From Microbacterium ginsengiterrae (lineage in GTDB: Bacteria > Actinomycetota > Actinomycetes > Actinomycetales > Microbacteriaceae), in assembly GCF_014205075.1 (NCBI RefSeq), contig NZ_JACHMU010000001.1, positions 1,488,001 to 1,552,000 of the forward strand: DNA of 64,000 nt, read 5' to 3'. Below, one piece after another: positions 1 to 8,668 of this stretch (positions within the stretch are counted from its first letter, which is position 1; each line of letters opens with the position of its first letter). Below the pieces are notes generated by a model. That model saw only the letters and a list, made by a program, of their open reading frames with translations, was not told the origin of the DNA and did not search any database. A program made the position numbers and the translations under genes.

Positions 1-1152
1 ATGCCGTACCGTCTGGCGGGTGAACAGCCCGAGATGATGGCGCAGTATCTGCTGCAGGCGATCTCCAGAGGCGCGAACCCGTCGACGTACATCATGGGGC
101 CGACCCGCGGCATCCGCTATCCCAGTGTCGACGCCGCCGCCGAGGTGACGCGGCTGCACCGCGACCACCGTGACGTGTACGCAGGGCTCCGGCCGGCCGC
201 AGACGTGGCCGTCGTGATCCCCGATCCGCTCAGCGCGTCCGCGGAGCGCGCAGCCCAGGCGCGTCGGGAGTACCAGGGCGTGTGCGTTGCGCTGAGAGAG
301 GCGCATGTCCCCTTCGAGTCGGTCGCTCAGGATCGCCTGGCCGCGATCGACCCGGCGCGCTTCACGACCGTCGTGCTTCCGGATCTCACCGGAGTGGACG
401 ACGCGTGGCTCGAACGGCACGTCGAGGCTGGTGGCCGGATCGTCGCGACGGGCGCCAGCGGCATCGCGGAGGATGGTTCGACGGCCACATGGCATCCCGC
501 CCGTCGGGTCGTGGACGCGGTGTCCGACCCGAATGCGCTGAAGTCGTCTTACGTGCAGCGAGGGCCGTCCGCGCCTGTCGAGGGCACTGACGTCCTCCCG
601 CTGCACGGCACGGCGTACGAGCTCGAGTGGCGTGATCAGGCGGCGCAGGATCTGCCGCTGATCGCGCAGGCCGCGTACGGACCCCCCGAGAGGGCATACG
701 GCCACCGCCAGGGCCCCGGGCGCGCGCGGGGCCGGTGGCGACGCGGCTCCGGTGAGGTGATGGCGCTGTCGTGGACGCCGGGGCGATCGTATGTCGAGCT
801 CGGGCTCACCGCGATCCGCGACGTCATCGCCGAGACCGTGCGTACGGTGAGCGGACCGCAGCTCGTCGAGTTCAGCGGCCCGGAGGTCGTCGAGGTGGTG
901 ATCGGGCGGTCCGACGCCGGCCTGGTGATCCACCTCCTCAACGGATCGGGACAGCGCCGCAACTCGTTCGGTCCCGTCATCCGCACGGGCGAGGTCCGCC
1001 TGCGGATCGCAGGCCATGCCCGACATCACGTCCGCGCGATCGTCCAGCCGGAGGCCGCGCACGCCGAGACGCACGGCGATGACCTGCTCGTCATCCTCGC
1101 CGGGGTCGGCGAGGTCGAAGCCATCGTCATCGGAGGTCCGGATGCCGGTTGA
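1..1152 (+). CDS. GHL6-like glycosidase-type protein, C-terminal part (cut by window edge)
   Basis: 383 residues are visible. The frame is open at base 1 and the first residues read like protein interior, so the true start probably lies upstream and the ATG at base 1 is coincidental. The visible part resembles the C-terminal half of the complete protein at 5301-7406: a Rossmann-like beta-galactosidase-trimerisation-type segment (VVLPDLTGVDD, then GGRIVATGASG at about residues 141-151), followed by a beta-rich tail. The presumed catalytic TIM barrel is missing from the window. The gene overlaps the next start by 11 bp, so it probably heads the operon running to 7406. Substrate unknown; glycoside hydrolase activity is inferred from the paralogue and the adjacent sugar importer. 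Confidence 0.6.
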   Translation: MPYRLAGEQPEMMAQYLLQAISRGANPSTYIMGPTRGIRYPSVDAAAEVTRLHRDHRDVYAGLRPAADVAVVIPDPLSASAERAAQARREYQGVCVALREAHVPFESVAQDRLAAIDPARFTTVVLPDLTGVDDAWLERHVEAGGRIVATGASGIAEDGSTATWHPARRVVDAVSDPNALKSSYVQRGPSAPVEGTDVLPLHGTAYELEWRDQAAQDLPLIAQAAYGPPERAYGHRQGPGRARGRWRRGSGEVMALSWTPGRSYVELGLTAIRDVIAETVRTVSGPQLVEFSGPEVVEVVIGRSDAGLVIHLLNGSGQRRNSFGPVIRTGEVRLRIAGHARHHVRAIVQPEAAHAETHGDDLLVILAGVGEVEAIVIGGPDAG

Positions 1153-2080
1153 GACCGTCCTCGTGCGCTCCGATGATGCCGCTGCGGACGCGCGGCGGTG
1201 GACAGCGGACTTCCCCGACGTCCGGTTCGTGACCGATGACGACGTCGGTGCGGACGTGACCGTTGTCGCGGGGCGCGTGCACGACGCCGAGCTCGACGAC
1301 CTGACGGGGCTGTCGTGGGTGCACTCCTGGGCGGCCGGCGTCGAGGGTGACCTCGGACCTCGGATGCGCGCGCAGGTGCGCGATGGACACACCGTGGTGA
1401 CGTCGTCCGCCGGCAACGGTGCGGTTCCGCTCGCCGAGCACGCCATGATGCTCGCTCTCATGCTCGACCGCGACGCACCGCGATGGGCGCAGGCGCAACG
1501 CGCACGGCGCTGGGAGCGCCGTACCCACGGTGAACTCCTCGGACGGACGCTGGGGATCTACGGCTACGGCAACGTCGGACGCGAGCTCGCGGTGCGGGCC
1601 GCCGCATTCGGCATGCGCGTGATCGCCCTGCGTCGTCGCACCGGCACCGACGACCCGCACGTCGCACGGTTCTATCAGCCGGAGGAGATCCTCGATTTCG
1701 CCGCCCGGTGCGACGTGCTCGTCGTGGCAGCGCCGCTGACCGCCGGCACACGCGGGGCGATCGGAGAGCGCGAGATCTCGGCGCTTCCGGCCGGGGCATC
1801 CGTCATCGTCGTCTCGCGCGGAGGCATCGTCGACGACGACGCCCTCCTGCGCGCACTGCGGGCGGGTCGCATCAGAGCAGGCCTGGACGCCCACGCACAC
1901 GAACCCCTTCCCGCCGACTCGCCGTACTGGGGCGAGCCGTCTGTCATCGTCACGCCGCACAACGGCGCGACGACACTCGCGACCGCACGCCGCGGACGTG
2001 AGATCTTCGTCGAGAACCTTCGGCGCAGAACATCCGGTAAGCCGATGGTGAACCTCGTCGATGTGACCGCTCTCGGCTGA
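1142..2080 (+). CDS. D-isomer-specific 2-hydroxyacid dehydrogenase
   Basis: 312 residues. NAD(P)-dependent reduction of a 2-oxoacid to a D-2-hydroxyacid, or the reverse, in the cytosol. The nucleotide-binding motif GYGNVG is at 141-146. All three catalytic residues of the family are recognisable: Arg226 in VSRGGIVDD, Glu254 in HEPLP and His273 in TPHNGATT. The start ATG at 1142 overlaps the upstream stop, so the genes are translationally coupled; the longer in-frame extension upstream was rejected. Its presence between glycosidase-like genes and a sugar ABC transporter is unusual and suggests a role in processing an oxidised sugar or sugar acid. Family is sure, substrate is not. Confidence 0.9.
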   Translation: MPVETVLVRSDDAAADARRWTADFPDVRFVTDDDVGADVTVVAGRVHDAELDDLTGLSWVHSWAAGVEGDLGPRMRAQVRDGHTVVTSSAGNGAVPLAEHAMMLALMLDRDAPRWAQAQRARRWERRTHGELLGRTLGIYGYGNVGRELAVRAAAFGMRVIALRRRTGTDDPHVARFYQPEEILDFAARCDVLVVAAPLTAGTRGAIGEREISALPAGASVIVVSRGGIVDDDALLRALRAGRIRAGLDAHAHEPLPADSPYWGEPSVIVTPHNGATTLATARRGREIFVENLRRRTSGKPMVNLVDVTALG

Positions 2081-2133
2081 CAGGGCGCATGCACCCGACT
2101 TCAGCGACAACGACGTACGCAAGGAGAAAAACG

Positions 2134-3441
2134 ATGAACATGGACCGCCGATCATTCCTCACCCTCGCCGGACTCGGCACCCTCGGTGCCGGCACGGTGA
2201 TGCTCGCCGCGTGCTCGCCGTTCGCGAGCACCGGCAGCAGCGGAGGCGGAGGGGGCGGAGGCTCGACCGGCCCCGTCCGCTTCGCCTGGTGGGGCGGTGC
2301 CGAACGCCAGCGCGCCTACCTGTCGGGCCTGGAGGCGTTCAGCGCCGAGACGGGCATCGAGGTGGAGCCGGAGTTCGGCGATTACGACGCGTTCCAGGAG
2401 CGGATGACGACTCAGATGGCGGCACGTGACGTGCCGCACGTCTTCTGGATCCCGTCCGCGGCCGTGCTCACGTACAAGGACGCCGGGATCTACCGGTCGC
2501 TCGAGGATGCTCCCGGTCTCGATCTCAGCATCTTCAGCAAGGAGGACCTCGACCTCTTCCGCCTCGGCGGCGATCTGGACACCCTGCCCAAGTCCCTCTT
2601 CAGCCCTGTCACGCGCTTCAACCAGACGTTCCTCGACGAGGCCGGTGCGACGATGCCGGAGTCGCCGACGTGGGAGCAGTTGGCGCAGTTCCTCAAGGAC
2701 TACGCGGCGGACAATCCCGAAGGGCGCAAGGGCACGACGTACGGCGCCTACCATGACATGCCGTTCGAACTGTTCCTCCGTCAGCGGGGAGAGGACCTGT
2801 GGACCGAGGACGGACGCCTGGGCGCCAGCGCGGACGCCGTCGCGGAGTGGATCGGATGGTGGGAGGACCTTCGCCTCGCCGGCGCCACCACGACCATCAG
2901 CGAGCAGGACGGAGTCTCGCCCTCGTGGTCGATGGTCGGCGACAAGGTGCTCGCCACGTTCGCCAACTCCAACCACATCGTCGACGAGGCGATGTCGTAC
3001 CCGGATTACACCTTCGACCAGCGCGACATGCCGATGCTCGACGGGGCAGCGGACGGATATCACTTCGTCTACTACAGCCGGTTCGCGATGTACTCCGGCG
3101 TGGACGATGACGCCGTCGAGGCTGCAGGGAGGCTGATGCAGTTCAACCTCACCAGCCTGGATCTGCTCCGAGAGGTCGGTCTCTCCGCCGGTGCGCCGCC
3201 GAACCTCGCGCTGCTGGATGAGTACGAGCCGGATGCGACGCCAGACGAGCAGAAGGTGATCGCCATCACGAGGGAGATCGACGGCAAGAAGAAGCGGGAC
3301 CGCTTCGAGGCGCCGGCAGGGTCCGGCGACTGGCGCAACATCATGGTGCGCGAACTCGAGAAGGTCACGATCGGCGACACATCGGTCTCGGACGCCGCGC
3401 AGAACTTCGTGGACGCCGTCTCCGTCGAGATCGGAAAGTGA
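2134..3441 (+). CDS. Carbohydrate ABC transporter substrate-binding lipoprotein (MalE/UgpB type)
   Basis: 435 residues. Extracellular binding lipoprotein of a CUT1-type sugar importer. The N-terminus has a twin-arginine motif (RRSFL at 5-9), a hydrophobic stretch and a lipobox LAAC with Cys27, followed by a Gly/Ser-rich linker, so Tat export and lipidation are likely. The ATG at 2134 is preceded by AAGGAG at good spacing; an in-frame ATG at 2089 would hide the signal sequence and was rejected. It is followed at 1 bp by two permease genes. The ligand is probably the glycoside handled by the flanking GHL6-like proteins (inference). Confidence 0.92.
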   Translation: MNMDRRSFLTLAGLGTLGAGTVMLAACSPFASTGSSGGGGGGGSTGPVRFAWWGGAERQRAYLSGLEAFSAETGIEVEPEFGDYDAFQERMTTQMAARDVPHVFWIPSAAVLTYKDAGIYRSLEDAPGLDLSIFSKEDLDLFRLGGDLDTLPKSLFSPVTRFNQTFLDEAGATMPESPTWEQLAQFLKDYAADNPEGRKGTTYGAYHDMPFELFLRQRGEDLWTEDGRLGASADAVAEWIGWWEDLRLAGATTTISEQDGVSPSWSMVGDKVLATFANSNHIVDEAMSYPDYTFDQRDMPMLDGAADGYHFVYYSRFAMYSGVDDDAVEAAGRLMQFNLTSLDLLREVGLSAGAPPNLALLDEYEPDATPDEQKVIAITREIDGKKKRDRFEAPAGSGDWRNIMVRELEKVTIGDTSVSDAAQNFVDAVSVEIGK

Positions 3442-3442
3442 C

Positions 3443-4381
3443 GTGACCTCCACCCTCCCTGCGCCCGCCGCCTCGCCTCCGGCGCGGCGGCGACGCCCTC
3501 CCTCCGAACGGCAGGGATGGGTCGCGCACGTCTTCCTGCTGCCGTGGATCATCGGCATGCTCGCGGTGACGGCGGGACCCCTGATCGCCTCCGCCGTCCT
3601 CGCGTTCACGGATTACGATCTGCTCACAGCCCCCGAGTTCATCGGGTTCGACAACTTCGTCCGCATGGCGGGGGATGAGCGGTTCTGGGCATCCGTCAGG
3701 GTCACTCTGATGTACGTCGTGATCTCGGTGCCCCTGCAACTCGCGTTCGCCCTCTTCCTCGCGGTGATCCTCGACAAGGGACTCCGCGGACTGCCGATCT
3801 ACCGCGGCGCCTTCTACCTCCCGTCGCTCCTGGGCGGCAGCGTCGCCATCGCGGTGCTCTGGAAGCAGATCTTCGGCGACCGCGGCCTCGTCAACCTCGT
3901 GCTGGGCTTCTTCGGGATCGAGGCGGACAGCTGGCTGCAGAACCCCGACACAGCACTGTCGACCCTGATCATCCTCAACATCTGGACCTTCGGGTCTCCG
4001 ATGGTGATCTTCCTCGCCGGTCTCCGCCAGGTTCCGCAGGAGCTGCTGGAGGCGGCATCCGTCGACGGCGCGGGGAGGTTCCGGCGCTTCTGGTCGGTGA
4101 CGATCCCGTTGCTGACCCCGATCATCTTCCTCAACCTCATCCTGCAGATGATCGGCGCCTTCCAGGCCTTCACGCAGGCGCACGTCGTCAGCGGCGGCAC
4201 AGGTGGCCCCCTGGATTCGACGCTCTTCTACACGCTGTACATCTATCAGCAGGGATTCGTGCGTTTCGACATGGGCTACGCCGCCGCCATGGCTTGGGTG
4301 CTCCTGGGCGTCATCGCGCTGGCCACCGCCCTGAACTTCATCGGCGCCAAGCGCTGGGTGCATTACGGAGACGGATCATGA
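3443..4381 (+). CDS. Carbohydrate ABC transporter permease (MalF/UgpA type)
   Basis: 312 residues, GTG start one base after the binding-protein stop. Integral membrane subunit with about six hydrophobic segments beginning at VFLLPWIIGMLAVTAG. The EAA loop that docks the ATPase is present as EAASVDGAGRFRRFW. The stop overlaps the start of the next permease by 4 bp, typical of translational coupling. No ATPase gene is found in this module, so it probably relies on a shared MsiK-type ATPase encoded elsewhere. Confidence 0.93.
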   Translation: MTSTLPAPAASPPARRRRPPSERQGWVAHVFLLPWIIGMLAVTAGPLIASAVLAFTDYDLLTAPEFIGFDNFVRMAGDERFWASVRVTLMYVVISVPLQLAFALFLAVILDKGLRGLPIYRGAFYLPSLLGGSVAIAVLWKQIFGDRGLVNLVLGFFGIEADSWLQNPDTALSTLIILNIWTFGSPMVIFLAGLRQVPQELLEAASVDGAGRFRRFWSVTIPLLTPIIFLNLILQMIGAFQAFTQAHVVSGGTGGPLDSTLFYTLYIYQQGFVRFDMGYAAAMAWVLLGVIALATALNFIGAKRWVHYGDGS

Positions 4382-5304
4382 CCATCACCACCAGAGCCCC
4401 GCGGACCGCGTCGGACGACGCCATGCCGCCGAAGCCGCCCGCGCCCGCGAAGCGCCCACCCCGACGCAGGCGGGGAAGGGGACGCGGACGCATCGCGCTC
4501 CGCCACATCCTGCTCACCCTGTTCGCGCTGCTCATGCTCTACCCGCTGCTGTGGATGATCGTGAGCTCGTTCAAGCCGAGCAACCTCATCCTGTCCCAGG
4601 TCGGACTCATCCCGACCGAGGTGACGGTGGACAACTACACCGACGGGTGGACGGCCCTCGGGGTCCCGTTCACGGTGTTCCTCGTCAACTCGGGGATCAT
4701 CGCGGTCGGGTCGATCATCGGAAACCTGTTCTCCTGCTCCCTGACGGCATACGCGCTGGCGAGGCTGAACTTCCGGGGCAACAAGCTGTACTTCGGGCTG
4801 GCGCTGATGACGATCATGCTGCCGTTCCACGTGCTGATCATCCCGCAGTACATCATGTTCGCGGAGTTCGGCTGGATCAACACCTACGCGCCCCTGCTGG
4901 TGCCGAAGTTCCTCGCCACTGACGCGGTGTTCATCTTCCTCATGGTGCAGTTCATCCGGTCGATCCCGCGCGAGCTGGATCAGGCGGCGATGATCGACGG
5001 CGCAGGACCCTTCCGCATCTTCTGGGCGGTCATCCTCCCCCTCATGCAGCCGGCACTGATCACCACGACGATCTTCACGTTCATCTGGACGTGGAACGAC
5101 TACTTCGGTCCATTGCTGTATCTCACGAAGACGCCGTTGTACACCACACCGGTCGCGCTGAAGTCGCTCGTGGACACCGAGACGCAGAGCGGGATGGGAA
5201 TCATGTTCGCGATGTCACTGATCTCGCTGATCCCGATCCTGCTGTTCTTCATCTTCGCGCAGAAGCACATCATCAAAGGCATTTCGACGACAGGGATCAA
5301 ATGA
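4378..5304 (+). CDS. Carbohydrate ABC transporter permease (MalG type)
   Basis: 308 residues. Second membrane subunit of the CUT1 importer. A Pro/Arg-rich cytosolic N-terminus of about 40 residues precedes the first hydrophobic segment (HILLTLFALLMLYPLLWMI). The EAA-type loop reads DQAAMIDGAGPFRIFW. The ATG at 4378 overlaps the previous stop as ATGA, which decides the start over a longer open frame. Its own stop overlaps the next start at 5301. It should pair with the 3443-4381 product. Confidence 0.93.
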   Translation: MTITTRAPRTASDDAMPPKPPAPAKRPPRRRRGRGRGRIALRHILLTLFALLMLYPLLWMIVSSFKPSNLILSQVGLIPTEVTVDNYTDGWTALGVPFTVFLVNSGIIAVGSIIGNLFSCSLTAYALARLNFRGNKLYFGLALMTIMLPFHVLIIPQYIMFAEFGWINTYAPLLVPKFLATDAVFIFLMVQFIRSIPRELDQAAMIDGAGPFRIFWAVILPLMQPALITTTIFTFIWTWNDYFGPLLYLTKTPLYTTPVALKSLVDTETQSGMGIMFAMSLISLIPILLFFIFAQKHIIKGISTTGIK

Positions 5305-7406
5305 CACACGACGCCGACACCTTGACCGCCCTGGACCCCGCGGCGGCGCGCCTGTGGAACGAGGACGAGCAGCGATGGACTCAGCTGACGTTCGTCGAGG
5401 ACGACCCGCTGCACTTCGATCTGGATGCCTGGATCGATGTGCTCGAGCGCACCGATTCGACCGCGATCTGCCTGAGCGCCGGCGGATACATGGCGTTCTA
5501 CCCCACGCGCATCCCGCTGCACTACGCCAGCAGGCACCTCGGTGAGCGCGACCTGTTCGGCGAGGTCGTCGCGGCGGCGAAGCAGCGCGGACTCGCGGTG
5601 ATGGCGCGTATCGACCCGCATGCCGTGCACGAAGACGTCCGTGAGGCGCATCCGGAGTGGATCGCGCGCAACGAGGACGGCTCGCTCCGTCGGCATTGGG
5701 CGTTCCCCGAAGCGTGGGTCACGTGCGCGTACGGTGCGTACAACTGGGAGTTCATGACCGACGTCGCCCGCGAGATCGTCTCGGAGTACGACGTCGATGC
5801 GATCTTCGCCAACCGCTGGCAGGGGCACGGGCCCGGCTACACGGATGAGGCGCAGGCGCTGTTCCGCGCGGCAACCGGACGCGCTCTTCCCACGAGCGCG
5901 GATCCGGCCGACGGTGAGGCGTGGCGCGCGTACACATCCTGGCGCCGCAATCGCTTGAGCGCGCTCGTCTCGCACTGGGACGACGCCGTGCGCGCGGTGG
6001 ACCCGAATGTGCGCTTCGTCCCCAACCTCGGGTCGTTCGCGGCGTCGGAGCTCGATGCGGAGGTCGTCCGTCGGCACGTGCCGTTCTTCCTCGTCGACCA
6101 TCAGGCACGCAACGAGGACGAGAAGCAGTGGGCGGCAGGGCGGGACGCCAAACGCACCCGCGCGCTGTACCCGCACAAGCGCACCGGCCTGATCACCTCG
6201 GTCGGTCCGGAGCAGCACGGCTATCGCTGGAAGGACTCCGTGAACGCCTCGGCGGAGACCGTCTCCTGGATCGTGGACGGCTTCGTGCAGGGGGCGTTCC
6301 CGTGGTTCACGAAGTTCGCCGGGCGCATCCACGACCCCCGGTGGGTGCCGGCCGTGGAGCGTGCCTTCGGGTTGCACCGCACGGCCGCACCGTTCCTGTC
6401 CGGCGCACGACCGGCTGCACGCACACTCGTGTGGGAGACGGCCGGGCTCGCGCCGGGACGGGAGCGGCATGCCGCCGATGGTGCGGCGCAGGCGCTGGTC
6501 GAGCTCCGTGTCCCCTTCGAGTTCGTCGGTGATCGCGGCACCGGGCCGGTCGGCGAGGAGGACGCCGCGGTCGTCCTGCTGCCGGAGACGAGTCGGATCA
6601 CGGCGGATGCCGCGGCCCGACTGCGCGCATTCGTCGAGGGCGGCGGCATCCTCGCGGTCACAGGTGCAGGACCGACGATCGACGGCGGCACCCGGCTGGT
6701 GACCGAGCTCGCCGGGATCGAGGTCGCGCAGTGGCGTGACGGGATCGTGCGGAACAACTACATCGAGCGCCAGGTGGTCACGGGTGGACCGCTCGACGAG
6801 ACCACGCGGATCGTGGGAGGCACGCGTCTCGCGACGATCACGGTGCCGGACGGTGCGCGCGTGACCTGGCGCTTCACCCCGGACCACCCCGACCTCCCGA
6901 TGGAGGAGGTGTACCCGCGCTCCGCGGCGCACGACCCCGCCGTCGCCGAGGTGCCGGTGGGTCGAGGACTCGTCCGCATCGTCGCGTTCAACCTCGCAGA
7001 GCTGTACGACGAGGTGTTGATGGACGACCACCTCGCGCTGTTCGCGGACCTCCTGGCTGAGAACGGCCGGCCGCCGGCGGCGGTGGTGCTGCAGGGCGCC
7101 GGGCTCGTGGATGCGGCTGCGTGGCGACACCCCGAGGGGTACACGTTCGCTTTCGCGAACCTCACCAGCGTCATGGCGATGAAGGGGCAGCAGCGGGAGG
7201 TCACCCCTCTGACGGACCTGCGCGCGATGGTCGACCTCGAGCGCGTCGGTGCGGATGCCGTCGCCGCAGCTCAGGCGGGCCTGCTCCGTGTTCTCGGTCT
7301 GCGCGACGACCGCGTGGTCACCCTCGACGCGGTCACGGACGCCGGCTCGCTCGTCGTCGATCTTCCGGCGGTCAAGGAGCTCGGGCTGCTGCGCCTGGAG
7401 TGGTGA
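5301..7406 (+). CDS. GHL6-like hypothetical glycoside hydrolase with trimerisation-type domain
   Basis: 701 residues, complete. The N-terminal half looks like the GHL6 (hypothetical glycosyl hydrolase 6) TIM barrel: AFYPTRIPLHY, MARIDPHAVHEDV, HPEW and DAIFANRWQGHGPGY within the first 200 residues. The second half resembles a beta-galactosidase trimerisation fold (VVLLPETSRIT, GGGILAVTGAG) plus a beta-rich C-terminus. No signal peptide is visible, so action is probably cytosolic on imported oligosaccharide. The start overlaps the permease stop by 4 bp. It is paralogous in its C-terminal half to the gene cut at base 1. Catalytic residues cannot be assigned with certainty and the substrate is unknown. 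Confidence 0.78.
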   Translation: MTHDADTLTALDPAAARLWNEDEQRWTQLTFVEDDPLHFDLDAWIDVLERTDSTAICLSAGGYMAFYPTRIPLHYASRHLGERDLFGEVVAAAKQRGLAVMARIDPHAVHEDVREAHPEWIARNEDGSLRRHWAFPEAWVTCAYGAYNWEFMTDVAREIVSEYDVDAIFANRWQGHGPGYTDEAQALFRAATGRALPTSADPADGEAWRAYTSWRRNRLSALVSHWDDAVRAVDPNVRFVPNLGSFAASELDAEVVRRHVPFFLVDHQARNEDEKQWAAGRDAKRTRALYPHKRTGLITSVGPEQHGYRWKDSVNASAETVSWIVDGFVQGAFPWFTKFAGRIHDPRWVPAVERAFGLHRTAAPFLSGARPAARTLVWETAGLAPGRERHAADGAAQALVELRVPFEFVGDRGTGPVGEEDAAVVLLPETSRITADAAARLRAFVEGGGILAVTGAGPTIDGGTRLVTELAGIEVAQWRDGIVRNNYIERQVVTGGPLDETTRIVGGTRLATITVPDGARVTWRFTPDHPDLPMEEVYPRSAAHDPAVAEVPVGRGLVRIVAFNLAELYDEVLMDDHLALFADLLAENGRPPAAVVLQGAGLVDAAAWRHPEGYTFAFANLTSVMAMKGQQREVTPLTDLRAMVDLERVGADAVAAAQAGLLRVLGLRDDRVVTLDAVTDAGSLVVDLPAVKELGLLRLEW

Positions 7407-7425
7407 GTCCGTCGGCGGGGGATGC

Positions 7426-8475
7426 TCAGGCGTCCTCCGCCGGAGCGGGTCCGGTCGAGGCGCGGATGAGGAGCGCCGGACGCTCGAGCGGGACGTCCTC
7501 CCCGATCTCCTCGCCGAGAACCTCGAGAAGCTTGGCCGCGGCGGCGCGACCGCGCTGCCAACCGTACCGCTGCACGGTGGTCAGCTGCGGGTCGATCCAC
7601 TCGCCGATACTCAGTCCCTCGTGGCCGATCACCGAGGCGTCGCGCGGCACGGACATTCCCATGGATTGCAGGGTGCGGATGCCGGCGATGGCCATGTGGT
7701 CGGTGCCGTAGATGAAGGCGGTGGGACGGTCGTCCTCCTTCACCAGCGCCCTGGTCGCCTCTGCCGCGGCCTGCGGCGAGTACGGCAACTCGAGGATCGC
7801 GCGGGGCTCGATTCCGTGGGCCGTCAGGGTCTCCGTGAACGCCTGCCGGCGGATGCGGGGCAGGACGAACCGTTCGGGGCCGCTGAGATAGGCGATGCGG
7901 CGGTGCCCGAGCGCGACGAGGTGCTCGACCGCCTCCGGGATGCCGGCGCCCGGCGGATCCGCGTCGATGAAGTCCACTTCGCCTTCGCGCCACGGTGTGC
8001 CGACGAGGACGGCGGGCAGGCCAAGCTCCCGCAGCAGCGCGAAACGGGTGTCCTCGATGACGGAGTTGGTGAGGATGACCCCGTCCATGCGCTGCTGCTC
8101 GGTGAGCGTCCGGTAGAACTCCGTCTCGTCCTGATGCGCGAGTTGGAAGTTCAGCAGCAGACCGTAGCGGCGGGGGCTGAGGATGGACTCGATCCCCGAG
8201 ATGAACTCGACGTTGCCCGCGCCGATCTCCGGGAGCGGTCCCGAGCTCGACAGGACCAGCCCGATCGTCCTCGTGCGCGACGTGCGCAGCGCCGTGGCTG
8301 CGGCGTTGGGCCGCCAGTTGAGCGTGCGGGCGGCTTCGCGCACACGGGCCTTGGTGGCCTCGGAGATGCGGCCGGTGCCGTTGAAGACCATCGACACCGC
8401 GCCGGGGGAGACGCCGGCGAGTGCGGCGACCTCGGCGATGGTCACCCGCCCGTCCCTGCGCCCCCGAGTCGTCAT
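7426..8475 (-). CDS. LacI-family transcriptional regulator
   Basis: 349 residues. The N-terminal helix-turn-helix plus hinge reads VTIAEVAALAGVSPGAVSMV, then NGTGRISEATKARV and RPNAAATALRTSR; a periplasmic-binding-protein-like sensor domain follows. It converges with the GHL6 operon (19 bp between stops) and very likely represses it in the absence of the sugar; this is inferred from position. Start: ATG at 8475, just before the HTH; an alternative ATG at 8493 would add six residues. No obvious LacI-type palindrome was found in the operon part inside the window, so its operator probably lies upstream of base 1. Confidence 0.9.
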   Translation of the reverse strand: MTTRGRRDGRVTIAEVAALAGVSPGAVSMVFNGTGRISEATKARVREAARTLNWRPNAAATALRTSRTRTIGLVLSSSGPLPEIGAGNVEFISGIESILSPRRYGLLLNFQLAHQDETEFYRTLTEQQRMDGVILTNSVIEDTRFALLRELGLPAVLVGTPWREGEVDFIDADPPGAGIPEAVEHLVALGHRRIAYLSGPERFVLPRIRRQAFTETLTAHGIEPRAILELPYSPQAAAEATRALVKEDDRPTAFIYGTDHMAIAGIRTLQSMGMSVPRDASVIGHEGLSIGEWIDPQLTTVQRYGWQRGRAAAAKLLEVLGEEIGEDVPLERPALLIRASTGPAPAEDA

Positions 8476-8625
8476 CTCAGCAGTTTCCCGCATCCGCACG
8501 GTGAACAGGGGCGGACGCGCTGCCCGGAGGCGGTTCCGGCCGCTCGCGCGGCGCAAGGACGGGCGGAGAACCCGCGCGTGGGAGGAGGATCCGGCTGAAT
8601 CTCTCCGCCCGACGCAGCGAACTCC

Positions 8626-8662
8626 GCCCGACCGCGCGGCGCTCGCGGCCCGACCGCGCGGC
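8626..8662. repeat. 15-bp direct repeat, two copies
   Basis: GCCCGACCGCGCGGC occurs at 8626-8640 and again at 8648-8662, a 22-base period, just downstream of the uraA stop. A shorter related piece (TCCGCCCGAC) is at 8604-8613 and 8623-8632. The repeats are GC-rich and can form hairpins, so they may contribute to transcript ending; no U-tract is present. The rest of 8476-8668 shows no convincing gene. Confidence 0.4.
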
Positions 8663-8668
8663 CGCGGG

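Noticed and set aside
2089..2133. Upstream ATG for the first sugar-binding lipoprotein
   Set aside because: It would bury the signal peptide 15 residues inside; AAGGAG clearly serves the ATG at 2134.
8476..8668. Possible small gene between the LacI and uraA genes
   Set aside because: Only GC-driven frames and direct repeats; no ribosome site with a plausible short product.
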